Source: Nonomuraea africana
GTDB taxonomy: Bacteria; Actinomycetota; Actinomycetes; Streptosporangiales; Streptosporangiaceae
DNA: 64,000 nucleotides
NCBI RefSeq assembly: GCF_014873535.1
Contig: NZ_JADBEF010000001.1
Coordinates: 2,542,001 to 2,606,000 of the forward strand
Direction: 5' to 3'
In this document: piece by piece, positions 9,035 to 17,009 of the stretch
Layout of the letters: every line of letters starts with the position of its first letter
Position numbering within the stretch: position 1 is the first letter of the stretch
Program-made: the position numbers and the translations under genes
The notes under the pieces: model-generated
Databases searched by the model: none
The model's input: the letters and a program-made list of their open reading frames with translations, nothing else
What the model was told of the DNA's origin: nothing

Positions 9035-9180
9035 TATCGGGCCCTTCGCGGAGTACGCCTCGCATCTGGTCCAGCGACACTGTTTCCGGCGGGAGCTCCG
9101 CCAGCCACCAGGTGGCGCCCGCCTTGGCGGAGAGCGTCGGATCGGCGCTGGGCGAGAGGGCGACGGCGATGTCAACGGGC
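9035..9180 (-). pseudogene. LLM-class flavin oxidoreductase fragment
   Basis: About 48 residues read as DIAVALSPSADPTLSAKAG followed by ATWWLAELPPETVSLDQMRG, the C-terminal stretch of luciferase-like (LLM) F420/FMN-dependent oxidoreductases as I recognise them. No start, cofactor site or family N-terminus is present. It is a scrap between an SDR relic and a pRiA4b relic. Confidence 0.45.
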
Positions 9181-9273
9181 TCGTCTTTTGCTGGCGGAGA
9201 TCGGTGATGGTGACGACGATCTCGGCGTGCCGGAGCTGACGCTTGGCGGCGGTCTGCGCGGGCCGCGTCCATG

Positions 9274-9381
9274 CCTCGACGCCTCGTGCAGCTGCTGCAG
9301 GGTCGCCGTCGACGGCACGTGGACGCGCCGCCAGACGGGCGGGTGAACCCCGCGCAGGGTGATCTTCAGCTGGTGGATGGT
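9274..9381 (-). pseudogene. pRiA4b ORF-3-like protein fragment
   Basis: A reverse-strand stretch encodes IHQLKITLRGVHPPVWRRV followed by HVPSTATLQQLHE, the conserved opening of the plasmid pRiA4b ORF-3 family (a small domain often carried on plasmids and near transposons). The sequence loses similarity after LHEA and the expected continuation appears shifted. It is a truncated relic. Confidence 0.55.
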
Positions 9382-9554
9382 GCCCACGGCGGCCCTTTCC
9401 TCGAGTCCCCCGTACCGTACGGCTGCGCCAGAGGTATCCAGCCGCGGTCTTCGGGCGAGGTCGACTTCAGGCCGCCCTAAAGCTTTTCGAGAGGAAACCG
9501 TAAGGCTCTGCGGGCACTGTCGAACCATCAGCGACAGCGCTAAGGAGATAGAAC

Positions 9555-10211
9555 ATGGAACTCAGCGTTCACACCATGATCAGCCTCGACGGCGTCATGC
9601 AAGGGCCAGGCGGGTTCGAGGAGGACCGTGACAACGGCTTCGAGCGAGGCGGCTGGCTGGTGCCGCAGAGCATGGAGGGCCAGCTCGCGCCCATCGGCGA
9701 GTGGTTCAAGAAGGCCGGCGCCATCCTGCTGGGCCGTTCCACCTTCGAGATGATGCGCACCTACTGGTCGCAAGTGACCGACCCCGACAACATCGTGGCC
9801 ACCGCCCTCAACAACTGGCCGAAATACGTCGTCAGCAACACGCTGTCTGACGCAGACGCGGCCTGGGGGAACACCACGGTGCTGCGGGGCGGCGATGTGA
9901 TCGAGCAGGTGCGCAAGCTCAAGGAGCGGCCCGGCGGTGAGCTTCAGGTCCACGGCAGCTGGCAGCTCGTGCGCAGCCTGCACGACGCCGGCCTGGTCGA
10001 CGTCTACCGCCTGCTTCAGGTCCCCGTGGTCGTCGGTGACGGCAAGCGCCTGTTCGCCGACGGCGCGGTACCGGCCACCTACCGGATCACCGAATCCGAG
10101 GTGCTTAACGGCGGCGGGGGCGCACTCGCGCTCACCCTGAGCAGTGCCGCGTTCGGCACCACCGGCGTCGGTGAGTTCGTGGTCGAGGACGGAAAGGAAC
10201 AAATCGCCTAA
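9555..10211 (+). CDS. Dihydrofolate-reductase-like protein (RibD C-terminal family)
   Basis: A 218-residue protein with a strong ribosome site (AAGGAG, 9542-9547) before the ATG. It shows the family signature MISLDGVMQGPGG at the start, AILLGRSTFEMM near residue 55, the nucleotide-binding HGSWQLVRSLHDAGLVD (about 130-147), and PVVVGDGKRLFADG. The fold is the NADPH-dependent reductase fold shared by DHFR and the RibD reductase. Most such stand-alone proteins have no known substrate. It stands alone between mobile relics. A distant paralogue of similar build is at 57907. Confidence 0.88.
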   Translation: MELSVHTMISLDGVMQGPGGFEEDRDNGFERGGWLVPQSMEGQLAPIGEWFKKAGAILLGRSTFEMMRTYWSQVTDPDNIVATALNNWPKYVVSNTLSDADAAWGNTTVLRGGDVIEQVRKLKERPGGELQVHGSWQLVRSLHDAGLVDVYRLLQVPVVVGDGKRLFADGAVPATYRITESEVLNGGGGALALTLSSAAFGTTGVGEFVVEDGKEQIA

Positions 10212-10906
10212 CTCGATCGTTAAGTGGGCCTGCAATGGAGCTGGTTTCGTAGAGTATGCGCCTTCCTTGCAGGTCAGGACTGAAATAGGCCAAAAGCGGG
10301 CTTTCGTCGACCACCGCGGCGGGCGGCGGCGCGCGACGAAAGGCCGGCGTCGCGGAGTCACCCGCGCGCGTAGGGGTGTCGGGAATCGGAAAACGCGGGG
10401 GCGGCATCGGCTCGTGTTCACAGTGCCGCTCCGGTTTCGTCGTCCGCCGCGGTGGGCGCTGGGGCGCGACGAATCCCGGCCGGCATCCCGGCGGTGCGGG
10501 CGGCGTGGCGCCAGTCGGCGGTGACGGCCTGGTGCTCGCGGGCGGTGGCGCTGATGGAGGTGGCGAGCCTGGTCAGGCGGTGGGCCAGCTCGCCGAGTTC
10601 GGCTTCTCATCCGGTCGGAGGCTCGACATCGGCGCCGCCCTGGCCGTCGTCGACGGCGTCGGTGGTGGCCGTAACGGTGGGGATGCCGGCCAGCTTCACC
10701 GCCAGCTCGGCGGCGAACTGCTGGGCCCGGGTCGCTTCGGCGGCCAGGCGGCCGCGCAACCATGTCACCCCGGCCGCGCGCGACTACACCGCCTGCCGGT
10801 TGATGGCCGAGGTCTGGGCTGCGCGGCATCCGGTGCTGCTGCTGGGGGTGACGGTGCTGGAGGGCTAGAGGGAATGCCCGGCCGCGCCGGAGCATGCCAG
10901 GTCAGG
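10212..10906. other. 695-bp stretch without a supported gene; degraded coding traces
   Basis: No intact gene is convincing. On the minus strand between about 10790 and 10450, scraps such as LAAEATRAQQFAAELAVKLA and, after a stop, LTRLATSISATAREHQAV look like former coding sequence interrupted by a stop and frame changes. The family was not recognised. The left third carries two similar palindromic repeats (10302-10342 and 10435-10475). Confidence 0.5.
10302..10475. repeat. Pair of similar 41-bp palindrome-ended repeats
   Basis: Units at 10302-10342 and 10435-10475 align without gaps at roughly 34 of 41 positions. Each begins TTTCGTCG and ends CGCGACGAA, so each can fold into a stem. They lie in the same orientation, 133 bp apart. 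They may be protein-binding sites, a folded RNA or decayed element ends. Confidence 0.55.
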
Positions 10907-11878
10907 TCAGGAGGCGAGCAGATCCAGGCCGAAGCCGATGATGAACAGCACCACGGCTATCTTGCGGAAGGCGTGCAGCGGGCGGGTTTGGTCGAGCAGG
11001 TGGGTGGCGAGGTACCCGGCGACCAGCGCGGGCACCTCGCGGGCCAGGCCAGGAAGGGCTGCCACGTAGGCGCCCGCCGGAGACATGAGCGTGAAGAAGC
11101 CGACCATGAGCACACCATGAAGGAGCATCCATTCCAGCGAGGACCCCGCCGTCAGGTGGTAGACGACGCTGCCCAGCAGGGCCACAACGACTACCGCGAA
11201 CAATCTCTCCCATTTCTTCTCGCTCTGCTCGTACAGGACTTTGTCCTGCGCCGACAGGTGCTCCTTGAAAAACACGCCGACCTGCTCGCTGATCTCCTCG
11301 GTCTGTTCGTTGGACAGCCGGCCATCCGTGCGGATGTCCAGACCGGCCAGCACCCGCTCGCGGAAGCCGAGGTAGTCCTCGAGGGTGAAGGGCGCGTCGT
11401 GGCCGAAGCCGGTGGGTGGTCGGGTGTTCAGGGACACGACGGCATCCCCGACTCTGCCCCCCACCACGGGCCGGACGTCGACGAAACTGTCGTAAAGCCT
11501 GCGCCGCAGAGCGGACAGGCGATGGGAGCGGAGCTTGGCCAGCCGCTGTGCCCGGCGTTCCCGCAAGCGCTGGCTGGCCCCCCGCCCCTTGGCGCGCAGC
11601 TTGTCGGGATCGAGCAGATCGATGATGACGGCCAGTCCCGCCGCGAACTGCAGCACCTTGCCGATCCGGCCCCAGACGAGGACCGGCACGTCCCAAAACA
11701 GCGGCAGCTCATCGACCGGCTTACCCGCAAACCACAGCCCCCACAGATGACGAGCCGGCACCACGACCACGACCACACCAGCAAGGGCCGAGACGACGAT
11801 GACCCCGTTGAAGACACGCCCGCGAGGAGGTGACGGCACCCGGCAATCTTGGGCCGTACACGCTGTCCATGTCCACAT
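10907..11878 (-). CDS. Multi-pass membrane protein of unknown function
   Basis: A 323-residue protein, family not recognised. It has two hydrophobic segments near the N-terminus (about 22-42 and 70-90), then a soluble middle of about 130 residues opening with a very basic stretch (RGASQRLRERRAQRLAKLR). Two or three more membrane segments follow in the last 95 residues. The soluble middle is rich in charged helices (SNEQTEEISEQVGVFFKEH). The first ATG (11878) gives MWTWTACTAQDC, which does not look natural. A GTG about 20 codons later, at the start of VFNGVIVV, is an alternative. It sits between mobile relics and may itself be accessory. Confidence 0.6.
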   Translation of the reverse strand: MWTWTACTAQDCRVPSPPRGRVFNGVIVVSALAGVVVVVVPARHLWGLWFAGKPVDELPLFWDVPVLVWGRIGKVLQFAAGLAVIIDLLDPDKLRAKGRGASQRLRERRAQRLAKLRSHRLSALRRRLYDSFVDVRPVVGGRVGDAVVSLNTRPPTGFGHDAPFTLEDYLGFRERVLAGLDIRTDGRLSNEQTEEISEQVGVFFKEHLSAQDKVLYEQSEKKWERLFAVVVVALLGSVVYHLTAGSSLEWMLLHGVLMVGFFTLMSPAGAYVAALPGLAREVPALVAGYLATHLLDQTRPLHAFRKIAVVLFIIGFGLDLLAS

Positions 11879-11940
11879 CCACCGTGTGTGACGTGCTCAC
11901 CTGACAGTGGCGCCATCGCGTGCAGTTTCCTGCACACCGT

Positions 11941-12044
11941 ATGTTGGGTCGGGCCGGGGCGCGGTGCTGACCTTGCGATCAGTCCGTTTCCCCGGCCCGC
12001 CCGCCGAACCCGGCGTGCCCCTCTCAAGGCACCGGGCTCTCCAC
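11941..12044 (-). ncRNA. Group II intron 3' end (domains V-VI)
   Basis: Read on the minus strand, 12044 to about 12003 gives a domain V-like hairpin: AGCCCGGTGCC, a TTGA-type turn, then GGGGCACGCCGGGTTC, starting with the AGC expected of the catalytic triad. A second long stem with a GCAA loop (CTGATCGCAAGGTCAG) runs to about 11941 and matches domain VI. It lies directly downstream of the reverse-transcriptase relic on the same strand, as in intact introns. The precise 3' splice site is not determined. Confidence 0.7.
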
Positions 12045-12060
12045 GTGTCGTGACCGTTGG

Positions 12061-13270
12061 TCAGCCGCTGGCTTGGGCGGCTGCCGGTGTCGGGGTCCAC
12101 GGGGTTGGGATCTTGGCCCCGCGGTAGCGGTAGCGAGTCACTGCGACGCTGGCGGCGCCGGTGAATTCGATACCGTCATGGGCGATCTTCCAGGTACCCG
12201 GCAGGCAGAATCTGCGGCGCATCTCCTGCCTGCTGAGCCGGGAGTGCTTGCGGAAGATCCAGTTCGCGATACGACCCCAGGCGAGGCTGTCGATCGTGGT
12301 GCACACATCCTTGGACACCCCGTGCCGAAAATAGTTCGCCCATCGGCGCAGAGTCCGGTTGAGATCGACAAGCAGCTCAGCCAGACTCATATTGCGGGTT
12401 GACCTGTAGGTCTTCGCCTTCACCTTGTCCTTGATCGACTAGATGGCCTTCTTGGACGGCATGGTGTAGACGTAGCGCTTATTCGTCCCTCTCTTCCGCA
12501 TCCGGCGGATGTGGAAGCTGAGGAAGTCGAAGCCCTCGTCGATGTGGACCACGCGGGTCTTCTCCGGCGACAGCCGTAACCCCAACGGGGTGAGCACGGC
12601 CGCCACCTGTTCGCGCAGGGCCTCGGCGTCGTGGCGTTCTCCGATCACCATGACGACGAAGTCGTCGGCGAAACGGATAAGCCGCCAGTTGGCCAGGCCG
12701 TTCTTCCTGCGCTTCTCCCGCTTGTAGCTGGTGCCCATCAACTCCTGCCAGTGCTGAGCGAAGTGCTCATCCAGCGCTGACAGGGCGATGTTGGCCAACA
12801 GCGGGGAGAGGATCCCGCCTTGCGGAGTGCCTGCCGGTGTCTCCTCTCGATCTCCGGCGGTCGTCATGACCCCAGACTTCAAGAACGCCTTGACCAGTGT
12901 GCACACGCGCTTGTCCTTGATCCGCACCCGCAGACGGTCCATCAGCGCCGTGTGATCGATCTCGTCGAAACACGCGGTGATGTCCGCCTCCAGCACCCAC
13001 GTGTAATGCGTGGGCTCTGAGGCCAGGTGGTGGATCTCGGCAATCGCATCATGCGCGCGCCGGTTGGGGCGAAACCCATACGAGCACGGCAGGAAATCCG
13101 CCTCGAAGATGGGTTCGAGCACCGCCTTGAGACTGGCTTGGACCACCCGGTCGGCGACGGTGGGGATCCCCAGCTTGCGGAGCTTGCCGCCCGCTTTGGG
13201 AATCATCACCTGCCGCACCTGGACCGGCTCGAACTCGCCCGTCTTCAGCGCGGTCCGAATGTCTTCCAGG
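12061..13270 (-). pseudogene. ltrA: Group II intron reverse transcriptase/maturase, 5'-truncated with amber stop
   Basis: The reading frame runs from about 13270 to 12061 and is a typical intron-encoded protein. RT motifs include IPKAGGKLRKLGIPTVADR, CSYGFRPNRRAHDAI, EADITACFDEIDH, GTPQGGILSPLLANI and RFADDF (YADD-type active site with F for Y). A maturase/X domain ends with the usual RYRYRG block. A TAG at 12439-12441 interrupts the frame after MPSKKAI; the sequence resumes in the same frame. The first ~100 residues and intron RNA domains I-III are missing, replaced by unrelated DNA at about 13270. Unlikely to be mobile by itself. Confidence 0.85.
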
Positions 13271-13275
13271 AAGGC

Positions 13276-13725
13276 CTACGACGGCGGAGAGATGGACGGT
13301 CTTCCACCTCCATCCGGATAAAACAGCGCCTCGTGGCGCACTGCGGCTGGTGACATGATCCTTAACGTGGATCGAGACGGGTCGAAGGAGTGCTTGCCGG
13401 GATGGCCTTCGAACAGCAGGCATCGCTCGGGGTCGTCGACGGGGCCGTCCTCGGCGAGGCAGGGTGGCAGGTCGACCAGCTCCCGGACGCCGCGGTCGGC
13501 CCAGCGGAGCCAGGTGTCGCGATCAGCGAAGGACTGGGCCAGCGACAAGGTGCGGGCCCGGGTGGCCTGGCTGTTGCGCTCGTGCGCTCCCAGGTCAATC
13601 GATAGGCGGGCCCACTCGGCGTCGGTGAGTACGTTGTAGTGCGGGCACTCGGCTTCGTGGGCATCGCGCTGCAGGCCGATGGTCAGCGAACCGGCCAGCC
13701 CTACCGTGGTGAAGGCGCGGTGCAC
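13276..13725 (-). CDS. Hypothetical protein, probably interrupted
   Basis: A 149-residue reading frame of unrecognised family. The middle looks like real protein (AECPHYNVLTDAEWARLSID, RDTWLRWADRGVRELVDLPP, CLLFEGHPGKHSFDP). Its C-terminus runs into the truncated intron boundary at about 13270. Its upstream end lies beside a dispersed 37-bp repeat at 13744. Both ends are therefore probably artificial, and this may be the core of a gene broken by two insertions. Confidence 0.4.
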   Translation of the reverse strand: MHRAFTTVGLAGSLTIGLQRDAHEAECPHYNVLTDAEWARLSIDLGAHERNSQATRARTLSLAQSFADRDTWLRWADRGVRELVDLPPCLAEDGPVDDPERCLLFEGHPGKHSFDPSRSTLRIMSPAAVRHEALFYPDGGGRPSISPPS

Positions 13726-13743
13726 CGCCTCCTGGGGGTCCAG

Positions 13744-13780
13744 CCCACATAAGCCCAGAACCCATATTGGGATGATCTTG
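13744..13780 (+). repeat. Dispersed 37-bp repeat, copy A
   Basis: The sequence starting CCCACATAAGCCCA matches 43372-43408 at 35 of 37 positions in the same orientation, and its first 25 bases match the reverse complement of 15956-15980 closely. It lies exactly between two unrelated coding fragments, as an insertion-element end would. Confidence 0.7.
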
Positions 13781-13999
13781 ATGGGTGGAGTGCGGGTCCA
13801 GCCGAGCTACGGGTAATACCGGCCATGGGTGGATCTTGAAGACGCTGGCCTGGGCAGACGGCAGCGTGCGCGTACGGCTGAGCGCCGCCGCGGCTTCCGA
13901 GATCAACCAATCGCGGAAGTCATCTCCAGGCTGGACTTCCGAGATTCCGTATCCCAAGGCCTCGAAGAGGCTCCAGTCCTCTTCCGAGATTACGAACAT
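13781..13999 (-). CDS. Small hypothetical protein, 3' end replaced
   Basis: From an ATG at 13999 the reverse strand encodes MFVISEEDWSLFEALGYGIS followed by an acidic stretch and about 35 further natural-looking residues. After FKIHPWPVLP it enters the dispersed repeat without a stop; the frame runs on to 13595 only through repeat and antisense sequence. The family is not recognised. The original C-terminus seems to have been lost to the insertion scar. Confidence 0.4.
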
Positions 14000-14133
14000 G
14001 ATTCCTACCCGACACCCTGCAACTGCGCGCCGACGGCGAGTCGCTGCTCGGCTGCGGCACCGCCCGCACCGGGCGCGGTCGCTGTTCGAGATGCTGGACG
14101 GCCAGCCGAACGGACTACGGACGTCGGCCGGGG

Positions 14134-15648
14134 TCACATCTTGTAGCTGAATTCGTCCGCCGGGCTCGCGGGGGACGAGTAGCCGTCCGACAGCACGGTC
14201 ACGTTCACGGTCATGGGCTTGCCCACACCGATGCTGGGCGCGGGCGCGGTGGCAACGATCTGGTCGGGCGGGGTGACCTGGACGGACTCGGCTGCGTTGT
14301 CGCCGAAGTAGACCTTGGCGTCGGAGCTGAAGTTCACGCCGGTGATGGTGACCGAGGTATTGGTCCATCCGCTGTCCCGGCTGATGCCGGTGACCACCAC
14401 GGGCGCGGGGCCGCCGTAGGCGAGCTGGCCGAACGGGACGGCCGGGGAGGTGCCCAGGATGGTGGTGACGCGGACGGCGACGACGCCGACGCCCTCGGGC
14501 GCGTAGGCGGTGATCTGGGTGCCGTCGTTGCTGACGCTGAACCGGGGGCACGGCACCGTGCCGAAGTCGACCGCGGTGCCGGCGCCGAAGCCACTGCCGG
14601 TGATGGTGACCTCGGTGCCCGCCACGCCGACGCTAGGGCTGATGGCGGTCACCACCGGACCTGACGGAACGTCGGGCGCGCCAAGCAGGCTCAGGTAGGT
14701 GGAGTTGGCGTGCTGGAAGGCGACCTGACCCATGAAGTCCTGGAGCGACTTCTTGACCACGCTCGGGTCGTAGCTGCCGTCGCTGCCGTAGCTGCCGTTC
14801 AGCGGGAAGGCGTCGCCCGGCTGCTCGTAGACGTTGGGGCCGGGGAGGGCGGCAATCGCCGAGATGACCCCGGTGACATCGTCGTCCGCCGCCGGGCCGG
14901 GCGGATCGGGGTAGTAGCACTTCTTGACGCAGTCGAGGTCGGTCCAGGCCTGCGGTACCAGGTCGTAGGCGTTGTAGTAGCGCTCGTTGGCGACCCAGTC
15001 CACGGAGTTGACGTAGGCCGCGAAGTCCGAGCCGCCGGCGGTGGGCGCGGCAAAGGTGTAGAGCGCGAACTGCGGGGTCGTATCGGGCCAGGGCTGCGCC
15101 TGGAGGTAGGGCGCGACCATGGTCGCGATACAGCCGCCGAGGCTGTGGCCGATCACGTAGACCGTCGGGTTCGGCGGTGCCTGGCAGAACGCGTTGGTGA
15201 GCGCCTGCACCAGGGTGACACCCACCGTGCTCATGGTGATGACCTGGGTGAACGCCTCCATCGCACCCTTGGAGACGGAGACCGGGCTCGGCGGCGATCC
15301 GACGGCGGTGAACGGGATGACCGTGCCGACGTCGAGGTCTTCGAGGATGTCGGTCACGTTGGCGACCGTGCCACGGATGACCACGGCGAACTCGTTGGAG
15401 CCGTCGGTGTTCTTCGCGAGGTACGCCATGTTCGCGTTGTCCGCGCTCAGCCCGACCCACTGCAGGATCCAGGTGCCCCGGGTCGCGAGGGAGGAGTCGG
15501 CCAGCTGCTGGTTGATGCCCAGGAAGACCCGGTTGGTCTGCTGCGCCAGCGTCTCCCCCGACGGGCGCGGGGTGGCCGCGGTCGCCGCGATCGCCGCCAG
15601 CGTCATGGCCACCTGGGGTACCGTCGATTGGAGCGGTTCGTTCGACAT
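14134..15648 (-). CDS. Class 3 lipase-like hydrolase with two IPT/TIG domains
   Basis: The ATG at 15648 is preceded by AGGGGAG and gives 504 residues. The first 330 residues are an alpha/beta-hydrolase of the lipase class 3 type: RGT near residue 95, the nucleophile elbow YVIGHSLGGC near 170, an aspartate-containing NAYDLVPQAW loop near 245 and a late histidine. Two immunoglobulin-like IPT/TIG modules follow, each opening with TAISPSVGVAGTEVTITGSG-like or TGISRDSGWTNTSVTITGV-like strands. No signal peptide is obvious, which is odd for a TIG-bearing hydrolase. Such enzymes hydrolyse ester bonds; the substrate is unknown. Neighbours are mobile relics. Confidence 0.85.
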   Translation of the reverse strand: MSNEPLQSTVPQVAMTLAAIAATAATPRPSGETLAQQTNRVFLGINQQLADSSLATRGTWILQWVGLSADNANMAYLAKNTDGSNEFAVVIRGTVANVTDILEDLDVGTVIPFTAVGSPPSPVSVSKGAMEAFTQVITMSTVGVTLVQALTNAFCQAPPNPTVYVIGHSLGGCIATMVAPYLQAQPWPDTTPQFALYTFAAPTAGGSDFAAYVNSVDWVANERYYNAYDLVPQAWTDLDCVKKCYYPDPPGPAADDDVTGVISAIAALPGPNVYEQPGDAFPLNGSYGSDGSYDPSVVKKSLQDFMGQVAFQHANSTYLSLLGAPDVPSGPVVTAISPSVGVAGTEVTITGSGFGAGTAVDFGTVPCPRFSVSNDGTQITAYAPEGVGVVAVRVTTILGTSPAVPFGQLAYGGPAPVVVTGISRDSGWTNTSVTITGVNFSSDAKVYFGDNAAESVQVTPPDQIVATAPAPSIGVGKPMTVNVTVLSDGYSSPASPADEFSYKM

Positions 15649-16113
15649 GCTCACTCCCCTGGGCTCGCCCGATCGAGCCGAAGTAGGTCGTCCAAAGCGC
15701 ACCTTTTGCACGCCCCGAAACTACGGAATGTATCATTCCCGCTACTAATAGTGACAAACGATAGAGAGTCGCCCGGTCGCAGCAGGTGAGCGGGGCGCAG
15801 CTCAGAAGCGGGTTTCGGTCGGGACAGTCGGGGATGAGTCCGGCGTTCGCGGGCCCGCGATAACGCTGTGCGACGCGTTCTTCCCAGGTCGGCGTGCTCG
15901 GTAAGTGCTTTATGTCAACCCGCGCCTGGTCTGTCGGATCCACGTCAAGATCGTGAATGTGGGTTTTGGGCTTATGTCGGCTGACCCCCTCCTGGACGCG
16001 CTCGGCGTCGTCGCGCAGCTGTTCGGCCAGCAGGGCGACGTGAGTGTGAAAGCGATCGCAGGCGATCAGCAACGCGGCGATCGGGTCGGCGCTGTGGGGG
16101 GCGCTCAGCGGTC
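15649..16113. other. 465-bp gap with repeat copy B and coding scraps
   Basis: The lipase upstream region contains an AT-rich patch near 15720-15760 (ATGTATCATTCCCG...) that may hold its promoter. Minus-strand scraps near 16000-16090 (ALLIACDRFHTHVALLAEQL, RDDAERVQEG) look like the end of a former gene cut by the repeat at 15941-15980. No intact gene is seen. Confidence 0.45.
15941..15980 (-). repeat. Dispersed repeat, copy B (inverted)
   Basis: On the minus strand this reads CCGACATAAGCCCAAAACCC, then ACATT and a diverged continuation ending in GATCTTGACG. It shares its core with the copies at 13744 and 43372. It lies about 130 bp from a Tn3 transposase relic. Confidence 0.65.
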
Positions 16114-16440
16114 ATGACGCCGGCTCGCGACCTGACCCGGGTCACGCTGGTGCGCGATGACACCCCGACCGAGACCACCAAGCGCTACCCACACGCCGGG
16201 CCGCTGCTGGGCGCTCGGTGGAATGAGGATCTGGTGGCCGGCTGCTGGCCGGACCTGCTGCGCATGGCCGGGTCCCTCAAGTACGGCCAGGCCACCGCCT
16301 CCCTCATCGTCGGCAAGTGGTCGGCCGCCTCCCGGCAGAACACCCTGGCCGCCGCCCTGAAGGAGTGGGCATGCTACGCAGGACCGTCCACCTGGCCAAA
16401 TACCTGTCGGACCCAGCCTTCAGAAGGAAGATCTCCCGGC
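16114..16440 (+). pseudogene. Tn3-family transposase, central fragment, frameshifted
   Basis: Plus-strand sequence HAGPLLGARWNEDLVAGCW, SLKYGQATASLIVGKWSAAS and RQNTLAAALKEW is the central region of a Tn3-type transposase. The frame then changes near 16370 and continues as MLRRTVHLAKYLSDPAFRRK. After about 16440 similarity is lost. It corresponds to a part upstream of the fragment at 8171, so the two could come from one original element. Confidence 0.75.
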
Positions 16441-16536
16441 CATTCAGGGGGACGGCGAGAGACTGTTTCGGTGGCTCGATCTGCCGCATCTTCCCTGGTG
16501 ATGGCGATGCTAGACCGTCGGCATGCTTGATCCATC

Positions 16537-16881
16537 TCAGTGCTGAGGCTGCTCAGCTTCGGGGAGAACCCGCGCAACGGCGCGCCGGAACCCTTCCGAG
16601 CATTCGGACATGTTGGCGTGGTAGCGCCGAATCCAGCGGGTGCGATGGAGATTGTAGGGGCGAACGTTCGGAGGTCGGCCCATGCTGGCGATGGCAGCCG
16701 GGTTGAGGTGGTGGTGCAGGTCGAGCCAGGCCTCTTCGAACCGCGCCAGGACGTCGCAGACGGACTCGGCCTTGCCCTGATAGCTGCCTCCCGAGACCAT
16801 GACGCCGGGCCGGGTCGTGGGCTTTCGCTTCAACGCGTTGATCATCAGTTTGTTGAAGAAGAGCTTGGTACCGTGCTCATC
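16537..16881 (-). pseudogene. Possible transposition-helper ATPase fragment (TniB-like)
   Basis: A reverse-strand frame encodes DEHGTKLFFNKLMINALKRK, then PGVMVSGGSYQGKAESVCDV and LARFEEAWLDLHHHLNP. GGSYQGK sits where a Walker A loop would be, and the surroundings resemble AAA ATPases of Mu/Tn7-type transposition modules in actinobacteria. The last 45 residues look unrelated. No Walker B is present. Truncated; identification is tentative. Confidence 0.35.
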
Positions 16882-17009
16882 GGCGTCTCCAGCAGCGGCA
16901 GATTCGCATGGGTTGCGGCGCGTTGCAGGTCATGAAGGATGCTTTCCTTCTCGCTCAGCGTCCGCCAGCCCGCCCCATCCAACGGTCCGGTGAAGAGGCG
17001 TGGGGTCAT
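16845..17009 (-). CDS. 54-residue ORF coupled to the gene upstream, probably truncated
   Basis: The ATG at 17009 overlaps the stop of the 17006-17650 gene as ATGA, so it should be translated with it. The first 43 residues (MTPRLFTGPLDGAGWRTLSE, then KESILHDLQRAATHANLPLL) look natural, but the tail MSTVPSSSSTN is out of frame over a different coding fragment. It is probably the stump of a longer gene cut by an insertion. Family not recognised. Confidence 0.4.
   Translation of the reverse strand: MTPRLFTGPLDGAGWRTLSEKESILHDLQRAATHANLPLLETPMSTVPSSSSTN

Noticed and set aside
13595..14551. 318-residue minus-strand frame opposite and beside the lipase
   Set aside because: The part above 13999 is an alternative frame of the lipase, and the part below 13781 is repeat and out-of-frame sequence; only the middle looks natural.
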